NCBI RefSeq assembly: GCF_042665155.1
Contig: NZ_JBHTCG010000009.1
Span: 1 to 64,000 of the forward strand
DNA from: Sphaerisporangium rhizosphaerae
GTDB taxonomy: Bacteria; Actinomycetota; Actinomycetes; Streptosporangiales; Streptosporangiaceae
DNA length: 64,000 nucleotides
Direction: 5' to 3'
Shown: positions 18,092-26,860 of the stretch, piece after piece
Layout of the letters: each line of letters opens with the position of its first letter
Numbering within the stretch: position 1 is the stretch's first letter
Program-made: the position numbers and the translations under genes
The notes under the pieces: generated by a model
What the model was told of the DNA's origin: nothing
Database searches by the model: none
Seen by the model: the letters and a program-made list of their open reading frames with translations, nothing else

Positions 18092-18106
18092 AGACATTGG
18101 ATGTCT
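18092..18106. promoter_or_regulatory. Fucose-locus operator, copy 1
   Basis: AGACATTGGATGTCT is a perfect six-base inverted repeat with a three-base spacer, 81 bases before the fucosidase start. Similar sites lie at 18304 and 19351 in the same locus, which encodes one FadR-type regulator. Confidence 0.6.
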
Positions 18107-18303
18107 TTGTAGACCTCATAGGGGCATCTGTCTAGCCCCTCGCCGATTTCGGAGACGCCGGCCGGGACGGGGCCTGGCACGGAACATCGCGGGATCACGA
18201 GGTCGCACGGATGAACGCCGGTTCCGGAGCGGGCACCCGCGATGCCGCTGACGGGTGCGCATGCCGCGGACGCGAGTCTCCCCCGCCACGGTCTTCCGTC
18301 CGC

Positions 18304-18318
18304 AGACAACCCATGTCT
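18304..18318. promoter_or_regulatory. Fucose-locus operator, copy 2
   Basis: AGACAACCCATGTCT differs from a perfect AGACATnnnATGTCT by one base. It lies between the fucosidase promoter and the end of the regulator gene. Confidence 0.5.
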
Positions 18319-18405
18319 GACACCGCCCGCAGATGAACGCCGAGGGCCTGGGCGACTGTAACTTTCAGCGTGCGACGGCGCGCCGGTCTCCGGGACGGCC
18401 GGCCC

Positions 18406-19128
18406 TCAGGATGATCGCCGCAGTGGCGCGAGGGCGGGCTCCGGCAGCGACGGGCCGAGGTTCTCCCGCAACCAGGTCTCGGTGGTGTTCACATGCATGA
18501 GCGCGGCCGCCTGGGCCAGGGGCGCGTCGCCGTCGGCGAGCGCGCGGTAGATGGCGGCGTGCTCGGCGATGGTGCGGTCGGCCGCGTTCCCCTCCACCAG
18601 GCCCCGCCAGACACGGGCACGCAACGTCCGGCCGGCGATGCCGGCGAGCAGTGCGCACAGGGACCTGTTGCCCGTCGCCTCGAACACCGCCCGGTGGAAG
18701 GCGTCGTCGTGGTGGTTGAGCATCTCCACGTCATCGTGCGCGGCGATCATGGCATCGAGATGGCGTGCGACCTCCGCGAGCTGGTCCGCGGTGATGCGCA
18801 GCGCGGCCACGCCCGTGGCCACCGGCTCGAACAGGCGCCGCACCTCGGTGATCTCCAGCAGGTCGTCGCCCCGCATCATCTCGACGGCGAGGCCGACCCC
18901 TTCGAGCAGCAGCTCCGGCTTCAGGCTCGTGACGAAGGTGCCGTCTCCCCTGCGCACCTCCAGCACGCGGGTCGTGACCAGGGAGCGGACGGCCTCTCTG
19001 AGCAGGTTGCGGGAAAGGCCCAGCTCGGCGGCCAGATCCTGCTCTGGAGGCAGCCGCGCGCCGGGGTGGAGGGTCCCGTCCTTGATGAGTTGCCTGATGC
19101 GTTCGATCGCCTGCTCGGTCAACGACAT
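18406..19128 (-). CDS. FadR-subfamily GntR transcriptional regulator of the fucose locus
   Basis: A 240-residue regulator. The N-terminal winged helix (about 1-75) reads LTEQAIERIRQLIKDGTLHPGARLPPEQDLAAELGLSRNLLREAVRSL in outline, with the usual LRDGTF-like wing (RRGDGTFV). The rest is an all-helical FCD effector domain with the metal-ligand pattern (Asp in HHDDAFHRAVFEATGN, His in AEHAAIYRAL, His in MHVNTTE). The start at 19128 leaves out a 36-residue non-conserved extension. It is divergent from the sugar-binding protein gene at 19493. The effector is probably a fucose catabolite; this is inferred from context. Confidence 0.87.
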   Translation of the reverse strand: MSLTEQAIERIRQLIKDGTLHPGARLPPEQDLAAELGLSRNLLREAVRSLVTTRVLEVRRGDGTFVTSLKPELLLEGVGLAVEMMRGDDLLEITEVRRLFEPVATGVAALRITADQLAEVARHLDAMIAAHDDVEMLNHHDDAFHRAVFEATGNRSLCALLAGIAGRTLRARVWRGLVEGNAADRTIAEHAAIYRALADGDAPLAQAAALMHVNTTETWLRENLGPSLPEPALAPLRRSS

Positions 19129-19350
19129 AGACGAATCTTCGTACCTCAGGACGGAGGAGAGCCACCCCACCCCCGTCCGAGAACGCCATCGAGGGCCACA
19201 GACATGTGATGAATCGGCTGATTCGGCACGACTCATCGATCATCGGACGCGTCCGGCCGTCCGCCCGAGAGGACGCCATCTCCGGCCCTCGCGGGGTCCC
19301 GGCGAATCCGTCCCATGAGGTCTGGACACCGGCCAGGTTTGGCCATAGAA

Positions 19351-19366
19351 AGACATCCCATGTTCT
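19351..19366. promoter_or_regulatory. Fucose-locus operator, copy 3
   Basis: AGACATCCCATGTTCT keeps the perfect core ACATcccATGT of the copies at 18092 and 18304. It lies about 127 bases before the sugar-binding protein gene, inside the divergent control region (19129-19492) shared with the FadR-type regulator. Confidence 0.55.
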
Positions 19367-19492
19367 TGTCGATGATGAGCGCTTGTGCGGCTCCTCGCCG
19401 GAGTCCCGCGTCCCGCGGCGCGGACCCCGCCCGAGCCCGCGGCGCGGCCCGCCACGGCGATCCCCCATCGTGGTGATCCTTGAGGAGAGACG

Positions 19493-20569
19493 ATGAAACA
19501 CAGAAGGTTCGCGCTGGCCGCGGCCCTCGCTATGTCGGGGTGCCTCGCCGCGGCATGCGGCGGCGGTGGCACCGGCGGTGGCGGCGGCGGTGAGAAGGGC
19601 GCGCCGGCGAAACCGCTCATCGGCGTCGACTACCCGCGGTCGGACACCGACTTCTGGAACTCCTACATCAGGTACGTGCCCCGGTTCGGCGGCGAGCTCG
19701 GAGCCGATCTGAAGACCACCAACTCCCAGAACGACATCTCCACGCTCACCGCCAATGTCCAGAGCCTGGTCGGCCAGGGCGTGCGCGGCATCGTCATGGC
19801 CCCCCAGGACACCGCCGCGGTGGCGCCCACGCTGCAGCAGCTCGAGACCAAGAAGATCCCCGCCGTTCTCGTGGACACCCGGCCCGACCAGGGGAACGCC
19901 TTCATGGTCGTGCGCGCCGACAACCGCGCCTACGGCGAGAAGGCCTGCCGGTTCCTGGGCGAGAAGCTCAAGGGCAACGGCAAGGTGGTCATGCTCCAGG
20001 GCGACCTGGCGTCCATCAACGGCCGAGACCGCACCGAGGCCTTCAACGAGTGCATGAAGCAGAACTACCCGCAGATCAAGGTGTTCGGCGAGGCCGCGAA
20101 CTGGGACGGCGCGGTGGCCGCGCAGAAGCTCTCCACGGTCCTCACCGCCAACCCCGACGTCAAGGGCGTCTACATGCAGTCGAGCTTCGCCCTGGCCGGC
20201 ACCCTGCAGGTGCTCAAGCAGCGCGGCCTGCTGGTCAAGCCGGAGGACCCCAAGCACGTCTTCGTCGTCTCCAACGACGGCATTCCCCAGGAGCTCAAGG
20301 ACATCGCCTCCGGCGACATCGACGCGACCGTCTCCCAGCCGGCCGACCTGTACGCCAAGTGGGCCCTGTCGTACGCCAAGGCCGCGATCGACGGCAAGAC
20401 CTTCCAGCCGGGCAAGACCGACCACGACAGCACGATCGTGCAGGTCCGCGCGGGGCTGCTCGAAGACCAGCTGTCCGCGCCCCTGGTCACCGCCGACGGC
20501 GGCACCTACGGAGGCGTCCCCAGCGTCAAGCACGACGACAAGTCGCTATGGGGCAACAACCTGAACTGA
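19493..20569 (+). CDS. RbsB-type sugar-binding lipoprotein (probable L-fucose)
   Basis: Periplasmic-binding protein of a CUT2 importer, 358 residues. A lipoprotein signal (LAMSGCLAAACGGGG) and a Gly-rich tether precede the two-lobed type-1 binding fold: PLIGVDYPRSDTDFWNSY, GVRGIVMAPQDTAAVAPTL, GKVVMLQGDLASINGRDRTEAFNE, and DIDATVSQPADLYAKWAL near the hinge. GAGGAGAGACG upstream gives a strong start. It is first in a three-gene operon with ATPase and permease. Fucose is inferred from the fucosidase and fuconate dehydratase next to it. Confidence 0.88.
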   Translation: MKHRRFALAAALAMSGCLAAACGGGGTGGGGGGEKGAPAKPLIGVDYPRSDTDFWNSYIRYVPRFGGELGADLKTTNSQNDISTLTANVQSLVGQGVRGIVMAPQDTAAVAPTLQQLETKKIPAVLVDTRPDQGNAFMVVRADNRAYGEKACRFLGEKLKGNGKVVMLQGDLASINGRDRTEAFNECMKQNYPQIKVFGEAANWDGAVAAQKLSTVLTANPDVKGVYMQSSFALAGTLQVLKQRGLLVKPEDPKHVFVVSNDGIPQELKDIASGDIDATVSQPADLYAKWALSYAKAAIDGKTFQPGKTDHDSTIVQVRAGLLEDQLSAPLVTADGGTYGGVPSVKHDDKSLWGNNLN

Positions 20570-20582
20570 GAGGGCAAGGGTC

Positions 20583-22148
20583 ATGGGCGACCACGCGGGA
20601 GCGACCGCGAAACCCGCGCCCGCACGCGACGGCGAGCCGGCCCCCGCCGACGGGCCGGTCGCCGAGGCGGAGCGCGTCACCAAGAGATATGGCGAGACCG
20701 TCGCGCTGGACGGCGCGCACATCACGATCATGCCGGGACGGACGCACGCTCTGGTCGGACGCAACGGCGCGGGCAAGTCGACCCTGGTCTCCATCCTGAC
20801 CGGGCTGCAGCCGCCGGACGAGGGGGAGATCCGCTTCGCCGGGGCCCCCGCTCCGCGGCTCGCCGACCGGGACGCCTGGCGTGAGCGGGTCGCCTGCGTC
20901 TACCAGAAGTCCACCATCATCCCCGAGCTGACCGTGGCCGAGAACCTCTACCTGAACCGGCACAAGCGCAACCGGCTCGGGCTGGTCGACTGGAAAAGCG
21001 TGTGGCGCAAGGCGTCGGAGCTGCTGGAGACGTGGTCGGTGGACGTCGACGTCCGGCGGCCTGCGCGGGAGCTCGGGGTGGAGCAGCGGCAGTTCGTGGA
21101 GATCGCCCGGGCGCTGTCGTTCGGCGCGCGGTTCATCATCCTGGACGAGCCCACCGCCCAGCTCGACGGCGCGGCGATCTCCCGGCTGTTCGAACGCATG
21201 CGCGCCATGCGCGAGCAGGGCGTCACGTTCCTGTTCATCAGCCACCACCTGCAGGAGATCTATGAGATCTGCGACACCGTCACGGTGTTCCGCGACGCCC
21301 GGCACATCCTCACCGCGCCGGTGGCCGAGGTTCCGCAGGGCGACCTGGTGGGGGCGATGACCGGCGAGGCCGCGGGCCTGCGGGAGCGGCGGATCCGTCC
21401 GGCCGTGCCCTCGGAAGCGCCGGTCGTCCTGGACGCCAAAGGACTGGGCGACGGCGAGCTCTACCACGACGTGGACCTGCGGGTCCGCGCCGGGGAGATC
21501 GTCGGGCTGGCCGGGCTGGGCGGCAGCGGGAAGACCGAGCTCGCCGAGGCCGTCGTGGGGCTGCGGGCGCCCCGGTCGGGGACGGTGGAGGTGGCCGGGA
21601 GCCGCCCGCGGCCCGGCAGCGTCCCGGCGTCGCTGACCATGGGCGTGGGGTTCGTCCCCCGGGACCGCCATCACCAGGGCCTGGTCCCGCTGATGTCGAT
21701 CGCCGACAACACCACGCTGACCATCCCCGAGCGGCTCGGGCCCGCGGGCTTCGTCAGCGGCCGGCGCAAGGACCGGCTGGCCCGCGAGATGATCGACAAT
21801 CTGGCGATCAAGACCCCCGGCCCCGAACTGCCCGTCACAGGGCTGTCCGGGGGGAACCAGCAGAAGGTCGTGATGGCCCGCGCGCTGGCGAACGGCCCCC
21901 GCCTGCTCGTGCTCATCACCCCGACCGCCGGGGTCGACGTCCGCTCCAAGGAGTTCCTGCTCGGCAAGGTCGAGGAGATCGCCGGGACCGGGACCGGCAT
22001 CGTGATCGCGTCGGACGAACTCGACGACCTGCGGCTGTGCGACCGGGTGCTGGTGATGTTCCATGGCCGCGCCGTCGCGGAACTGCCCGCCGGCTGGCAC
22101 GACCACGAGATGGTGGCCGCCATGGAAGGAGTCGACCTCGATGCCTGA
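20583..22148 (+). CDS. RbsA/XylG-type sugar ABC ATPase (two nucleotide-binding domains)
   Basis: Energises the CUT2 importer. The first domain has Walker A GRNGAGKST, signature LGVEQRQFVEIARAL and Walker B FIILDEPT. The second has a Walker A-like GLGGSGKTE, signature LSGGNQQKVVMARAL, but its Walker B reads LLVLITPTAGVD: both the magnesium-binding Asp and the catalytic Glu are replaced. Asymmetric ATPases of this kind hydrolyse ATP at one site only. A start at 20583 lies 13 bases after the binding-protein stop; its end overlaps the permease by eight bases. Confidence 0.88.
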   Translation: MGDHAGATAKPAPARDGEPAPADGPVAEAERVTKRYGETVALDGAHITIMPGRTHALVGRNGAGKSTLVSILTGLQPPDEGEIRFAGAPAPRLADRDAWRERVACVYQKSTIIPELTVAENLYLNRHKRNRLGLVDWKSVWRKASELLETWSVDVDVRRPARELGVEQRQFVEIARALSFGARFIILDEPTAQLDGAAISRLFERMRAMREQGVTFLFISHHLQEIYEICDTVTVFRDARHILTAPVAEVPQGDLVGAMTGEAAGLRERRIRPAVPSEAPVVLDAKGLGDGELYHDVDLRVRAGEIVGLAGLGGSGKTELAEAVVGLRAPRSGTVEVAGSRPRPGSVPASLTMGVGFVPRDRHHQGLVPLMSIADNTTLTIPERLGPAGFVSGRRKDRLAREMIDNLAIKTPGPELPVTGLSGGNQQKVVMARALANGPRLLVLITPTAGVDVRSKEFLLGKVEEIAGTGTGIVIASDELDDLRLCDRVLVMFHGRAVAELPAGWHDHEMVAAMEGVDLDA

Positions 22149-23193
22149 GACCACCACCGCGCCGTCCGGCACCGGACGCCCGCCGGGCTCCCCGTCCTCG
22201 GAGGGCACCGGACCGGGAAGGCGGCGCGCCGGGCCGCGCCTGGCGCGGCTGCGCGACCTGGCCCTGGTCCCCGCGATCATCGTGATCGCGATCGTCGGGC
22301 AGGTCGTCCACCCGATCTTCCTGCAGGCCGACAACCTGATCAACATCCTGCAGACCATGTCGGAGATCTCGCTGCTGGTGCTCGCGCAGACGCTCGTCCT
22401 GGTCGCCGGCAGGATGGACCTGTCGCTGGAGTCGACGTTCGGGCTGGCGCCCGGCGTGGCCGCCTGGGTGACGGTCGCGGCGGGGACGGGACACGGGCTC
22501 GGCCTGCTGTCGGGCGCCTGGGCCATCCCGGTCACCCTCGCGGTCGGGGTGCTGGCGGGGGTGGTGAACGCGCTGTTCATCGTCCGCTTCGGCCTGAACG
22601 GGTTCATCGTCACCCTCGGCATGCTGATCGTGCTGCGCGGCCTTCTCACCGGCATCTCGGGCGGGCAGACCTTCTTCAACCTCCCCTCGTCCATGACCTA
22701 CCTGGGCTCGGCGTTGTGGCTCGGCATCCCCGCGTCCATCTGGGTCTGCCTGCTGCTGTTCGCGGCCGGCGTGGTGCTGCTGGGGTTCACCGGCTTCGGC
22801 CGCTCGCTGTACGCGATCGGCGGCAACGTCGACGCGGCCAAGGCCGCGGGAATCCGCACCGACCGGGTGCTGTGGATCACGCTGATCACCGCGAGCGTGC
22901 TCGCGGCGCTCGGCGGCCTGATGCTCGCGGGCCGGCTCGCCTCCGTCGCCGCCGGTCAGGGAAACGGGGCGATCTTCACCGTGTTCGCCGCCGCCGTCAT
23001 CGGCGGGGTCAGCCTCAACGGCGGCAAGGGGACGGTGTTCGGCGCGTTCACCGGCATCCTGCTGCTCTACATGATCCAGAACGTGCTGACCCTCGCGGGC
23101 GTCCCGGCCCAGTGGATCGGCGCGCTCAACGGGGCGATCATCCTCACCGCGCTGGGGATCTCGCGGCTCACCGGCGGCAAGACACAGGAGTGA
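22141..23193 (+). CDS. RbsC-type sugar ABC permease
   Basis: Membrane subunit of the CUT2 importer, 350 residues with about ten membrane segments. A Pro/Gly-rich cytoplasmic tail of about 35 residues precedes the first segment. Typical BPD_transp_2 motifs are GRMDLSLESTFGLAPGVAAW, GLNGFIVTLGMLIVLRGLL, and AAAVIGGVSLNGGKGTVFGAFTG. The ATG at 22141 lies inside the end of the ATPase gene, so the two are translationally coupled. Confidence 0.9.
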   Translation: MPETTTAPSGTGRPPGSPSSEGTGPGRRRAGPRLARLRDLALVPAIIVIAIVGQVVHPIFLQADNLINILQTMSEISLLVLAQTLVLVAGRMDLSLESTFGLAPGVAAWVTVAAGTGHGLGLLSGAWAIPVTLAVGVLAGVVNALFIVRFGLNGFIVTLGMLIVLRGLLTGISGGQTFFNLPSSMTYLGSALWLGIPASIWVCLLLFAAGVVLLGFTGFGRSLYAIGGNVDAAKAAGIRTDRVLWITLITASVLAALGGLMLAGRLASVAAGQGNGAIFTVFAAAVIGGVSLNGGKGTVFGAFTGILLLYMIQNVLTLAGVPAQWIGALNGAIILTALGISRLTGGKTQE

Positions 23194-23216
23194 ACCGGGG
23201 ACGGCGGTGGCCGGGC

Positions 23217-23241
23217 CCGGGCGACCAGATGGTCCGCCCGG
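23217..23241. terminator. Terminator after the fucose importer operon
   Basis: CCGGGC-GACCA pairs with TGGTC-GCCCGG across a two-base loop with one bulged C, 24 bases after the permease stop. Confidence 0.6.
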
Positions 23242-23360
23242 CCCCCGCCGGCTCTGGCCCGGACGCCTGAGGCGGTGACGGCGGTGCCCGTCCGCCGCGC
23301 GCCCCGGCGTCGATGGTCAGGTGCTCGGCCGGGTCGACCGCGGTCCCGGCGACGCCCGCG

Positions 23361-24653
23361 TCAGCCTCCCCAGCGGTGCCCGTCGGGGTAGCGGTAGGCG
23401 GCGACGGAGCCGGGGTGCATGCGGGCGCTGTAGCCGGGGGCCTCGGGCAGCCGGTAGCGGCCGCCCTCGACCCGGACCGGGTCGGTGAAGTGCTCGTGCA
23501 GATGGTCGACGTACTCCAGCACCCGCCCTTCGAGACGGCCGCTCACGCAGACGTAGTCGATCACGGAGATGTGCTGGACCAGCTCGCACAGGCCGACGCC
23601 GCCGGCGTGCGGGCAGACGGGCACGCCGAACTTGGCGGCCATCAGCAGCACAGGGACGATCTCGTTGACCGAGGCCAGGCGGCAGGAGTCGATCTGGCAG
23701 AAGTCGATCGCCCCGGCCTGGAGGAGCTGCTTGAACATGACGCGGTTGTGGCAGTGCTCCCCGGTGGCCACTCCCACGGGGGCGACCGCCTTGCGGATGG
23801 CGGCGTGGCCCAGGATGTCGTCGGGGCTGGTCGGCTCCTCGATCCACATCGGCTCGTACGACGCCAGCCGGTTCACCCACTCGATGGCCTGCGGCACGTC
23901 CCACACCTGGTTGGCGTCGATGAGCAGCGTGCGGCCGCCGAGCTCCTCCCGGGCGATCGACAGGCGGCGCACGTCGTCCTCGACGTCCGCGCCCACCTTG
24001 AGCTTGACGTGGGTCCAGCCCTCGGCGACGGCCTCACGGCACAGGCCGCGCAGCTTGTCGTCGTGGTAACCCAGCCATCCTGGGGAGCTGGTGTAGGCCG
24101 GGTATCCCCGCTCGGCGAGCTCGGCGACGCGCCGCTCGCGCGTGGGAGCGAGCGCGGCCAGCATCTCGACGGCCTCGGCGGCCGTGAGCACGTCGGACAG
24201 ATAGCGCAGGTCGCAGGCCGCGACCAGCTCTTCGGGGGGCATGTCCGCGACCAGCCGCCACAGCGGCTTCCCGGCCCGCCGGGCGGCCAGGTCCCAGGCG
24301 GCGTTCAGCACGGCCGCCGCCGACAGGTGCACCACGCCCTTCTCCGGGCCGAGCCAGCGCAGCTGGCTGTCGCCCATGATCTCCCGGTAGAGGCCGCCGA
24401 GGTCGCGGGCCAGCTCGTCCACGTCGCGGCCGGTCAGCCGTGCCCCGATCTGCCGGGCCGCCGCCACGCACAGGTCGTTGCCGCGCCCGATGGTGAACGT
24501 CAGACCGTAGCCCGCCAGCTCGGCGTCGTCGGTCACGAGGACGACGTAGGCGGCCGAGTAGTCGCCGTCGGGGTTCATCGCATCGGACCCGTCGAGGGTG
24601 GCCGAGGTGGGGAACCGGACGTCGATCACGTTCACCGAGGTGATTGTCGGCAT
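23361..24653 (-). CDS. fucD: L-fuconate dehydratase (enolase superfamily)
   Basis: Dehydrates L-fuconate to 2-keto-3-deoxy-L-fuconate in the oxidative, non-phosphorylated fucose pathway. The 430-residue sequence follows characterised L-fuconate dehydratases along its whole length: VRFPTSATLDGSDAMNPDGDYSAAYV, GRGNDLCVAA, DSQLRWLGPEKGVVHL, catalytic Lys in THVKLKVGA, metal ligands in LIDANQVWD, WIEEPTSPDD and ATGEHCHNRV, and the His base in CPHAGGVGLCE. The ATG at 24653 has GGGAGC upstream and begins at the conserved N-terminus. It converges on the importer operon. Other fucose genes (dehydrogenase, lactonase, aldolase) are not nearby. Confidence 0.93.
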   Translation of the reverse strand: MPTITSVNVIDVRFPTSATLDGSDAMNPDGDYSAAYVVLVTDDAELAGYGLTFTIGRGNDLCVAAARQIGARLTGRDVDELARDLGGLYREIMGDSQLRWLGPEKGVVHLSAAAVLNAAWDLAARRAGKPLWRLVADMPPEELVAACDLRYLSDVLTAAEAVEMLAALAPTRERRVAELAERGYPAYTSSPGWLGYHDDKLRGLCREAVAEGWTHVKLKVGADVEDDVRRLSIAREELGGRTLLIDANQVWDVPQAIEWVNRLASYEPMWIEEPTSPDDILGHAAIRKAVAPVGVATGEHCHNRVMFKQLLQAGAIDFCQIDSCRLASVNEIVPVLLMAAKFGVPVCPHAGGVGLCELVQHISVIDYVCVSGRLEGRVLEYVDHLHEHFTDPVRVEGGRYRLPEAPGYSARMHPGSVAAYRYPDGHRWGG

Positions 24654-25061
24654 GAACCAGCTCCCATTGATCCGATGAATACGCCCTGGACAGTAGAATC
24701 GCATCCGGCTCGGGACAAGTAAATCCACGTTGCGCGACTCCCCTGTCTTCCCGCAAACCCGATGAATCCCCTACCCGCGCCCCGCGACGTCCACCTCGCC
24801 GTCACAGAGCGGGACCGAGCGGCGAGCGGTCACCGGGTGGGCCTGGCGGCCGAGAACGACCTCGCGTACCCGGAGCCCAGAACGCGGGGGAAGACGCCAC
24901 CGGGTGGCGGGGACGACCTCGGCATGCTCCGCGAGCCGCGGGCGGCGCGGCGCGCGCCGGGCGCATGACGAAGACAGGCGGCGACGGCGGCGACGGGGTG
25001 GAGCACGACCTCGCGTCTCCGGGGCCGGGACGAGCGGCCGGCGGCCTCCCGGGAGGCTAAC
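24654..25061. other. Intergenic region, no gene seen
   Basis: Divergent promoter space between the fuconate dehydratase and histidine kinase genes. I see no operator-like repeat of the fucose type and no gene here. Confidence 0.4.
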
Positions 25062-26432
25062 GTGGTCCGCGTGCCCGACCTCGCCGCAGCTCCTCCTCGC
25101 ACCCCGGCGCACCGGCGGGGAAGCCGGCGGGACACGGCCACGCTGGTGGGTTTCGCGCTGGCCTTCGGCCTGCTCGACGTCGTGATCTGCCTCAGCAGCC
25201 GGCCCACCACGGGGTGGGCGGGCCCGCGCGCCGATCTGCTGCTGCAGCTGGCGGTGGACGCCTCGCTGGTGTTCCTCGGCCGGTTCCCGCGCCAGGTCAG
25301 CGGGGTGGTGCTGGTGGTCGTAGCGCTCACGCTGTTCTCGGACGCCTTCTCCCCCGGCCTGTTCTCGCCCGTCGAGCCGGCCAGCCCGCTCGCGTTGCCC
25401 CGGGCCACGCCGGTGGTGGTCATCTACCTGGTCAGGCGGCAGCCGCAGCGGGTCGCGCTGCCGCTCGTCGCGCTGTTCGCGCTGGCCGGCAGCCGGCTGT
25501 GGGAGCCGAGCTGGACCGTCACGCCGGTCGGGCTGCTCAGCACGACGGGCCCGGCCGTGGTCGTGCTCTACCTCGACGCGCGCAGGCAGTTGCTGCGGTC
25601 GCTGCGCGACCGCGCCGAGCGCGCCGAGCGCGAGAAGCACCTGCTGGCCGCGCAGGCACGATCCGAGGAGCGCCGCCGGCTCGCCGCGGAGATGCACGAT
25701 GTGCTCAGCCACGGCGTGAGCCTCATGGTGCTGCACGCCGGGTCCTTGGGCGTGACCTCCTCCGACCCCGCCGTACGCGAGGCCGCCGAGGAGATCAGGG
25801 CGGCCGGCGCGATGGCCCTCGACGAGCTGCGCGACCTCATCGGCGTGCTCAACGGCGAGCCGGACGACACCCGCGTCCGCCGGGCGGACGGCGAACCGGG
25901 CGCGACCCGCGTCCGCCGGGCGGACGGCGAACCGGGCGCGACCCTCGCCCACCCGCCGGGGCCGAGCCGCCGCCCCGCCGGCGCGCGGCGGCACGCGCCC
26001 CCGGTGCCCGACCCGGCGGCCCGGGCCGAGGAGTCGGCGGCCGCCGGCTTCCCGGTCGAGCTGGACGTCGAGGGCGAGCGGTCGCTGATGTCGCCCACGA
26101 TCGCGCGCACGGTGCACCGCATCGTGCGGGAGGCGCTGACCAACACCCGCAAGCACGCGCCGGGCGCCCACGTTCGGGTCCGGCTGCGCTATCGGCCGGA
26201 CGGCGTCACCGTCCGCGTGGTCAACGGCGCCGCCGCGCGTCCGGCCGACGAGGTGCTGGCCGGCAGCGGGTCCGGGCTCGGCCTGGCCGCCCTGGGGCAC
26301 CGGGTCGACGTGGTCGGCGGCACTCTGCGCGCGGGCCCCACCGGCGACGGCGGCTTCCTGGTCGCCGCGGAGCTGCCGGCGTACGTCCCGGCCTCGCAGA
26401 CCGATGGCAGGCCCGCCACCGCCCACGGCTGA
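25062..26432 (+). CDS. NarL-type membrane sensor histidine kinase
   Basis: A two-component sensor of 456 residues. Four to five membrane segments fill about residues 25-165 with no large external domain. The dimerisation/phosphoacceptor helix (HisKA_3) follows a coiled coil (RDRAERAEREKHLL) and has the phospho-His in EERRRLAAEMHDVLSHGVSLMV. The ATPase domain has the N-box HRIVREALTNTRKHAPGA and G-box GSGSGLGLAALGHRVDVVGG. An unusual acidic/basic insert between the two domains contains a duplicated 12-residue unit (DNA 25869-25904 and 25905-25940). GGGAGG lies five bases before the GTG. The likely partner regulator is at 27928 on the other strand. Confidence 0.87.
   Translation: MVRVPDLAAAPPRTPAHRRGSRRDTATLVGFALAFGLLDVVICLSSRPTTGWAGPRADLLLQLAVDASLVFLGRFPRQVSGVVLVVVALTLFSDAFSPGLFSPVEPASPLALPRATPVVVIYLVRRQPQRVALPLVALFALAGSRLWEPSWTVTPVGLLSTTGPAVVVLYLDARRQLLRSLRDRAERAEREKHLLAAQARSEERRRLAAEMHDVLSHGVSLMVLHAGSLGVTSSDPAVREAAEEIRAAGAMALDELRDLIGVLNGEPDDTRVRRADGEPGATRVRRADGEPGATLAHPPGPSRRPAGARRHAPPVPDPAARAEESAAAGFPVELDVEGERSLMSPTIARTVHRIVREALTNTRKHAPGAHVRVRLRYRPDGVTVRVVNGAAARPADEVLAGSGSGLGLAALGHRVDVVGGTLRAGPTGDGGFLVAAELPAYVPASQTDGRPATAHG
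25869..25940 (+). repeat. Two tandem 36-bp units inside the kinase gene
   Basis: Two identical 36-base copies in frame encode TRVRRADGEPGA twice, with a partial third copy before them. They lie in the linker between the phosphoacceptor and ATPase domains. Confidence 0.8.
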
Positions 26433-26860
26433 CCCCGATGCCTCGCCGCTGACGCCGCTGATACGTGAATGACCCCGGCTGGCGTGGCTCTCCACCCTGG
26501 CCACGTGCCGGAGATGATCGGCGCCGGGTCGGCGGGTCGTGGTACGGCGATCCCGGCGGCTGCTACGGCGCCCGAGCCGGTGATCGTGGATGGCCGGCGC
26601 ATCGGCGACCGCGACCGGCAACTTTCGTTGTCGCCGGAGCCCACCTTGTGCCGTAGCCCCCGCCCCGCGTACCCGGGTTGCATGGAGGACGGAACCGCTG
26701 GGTCCGGTATCCGCCGGCGCGTTCCCGAGGGCCGCTGGCCGAGCAGGGAGGTGGGCGGGCCGGTGGACGGACCCGCCGGGACGACAGGGGCGACGCCCGC
26801 CCATCCCCTTCGCGGCCTCCCGGCGGCGAGACACGGACGCACGATGTGGAGTGAACACCC
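26433..26860. other. Intergenic region, no gene seen
   Basis: About 430 bases of leader sequence before the membrane-protein gene. Open frames are short and without recognisable motifs. Confidence 0.4.
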
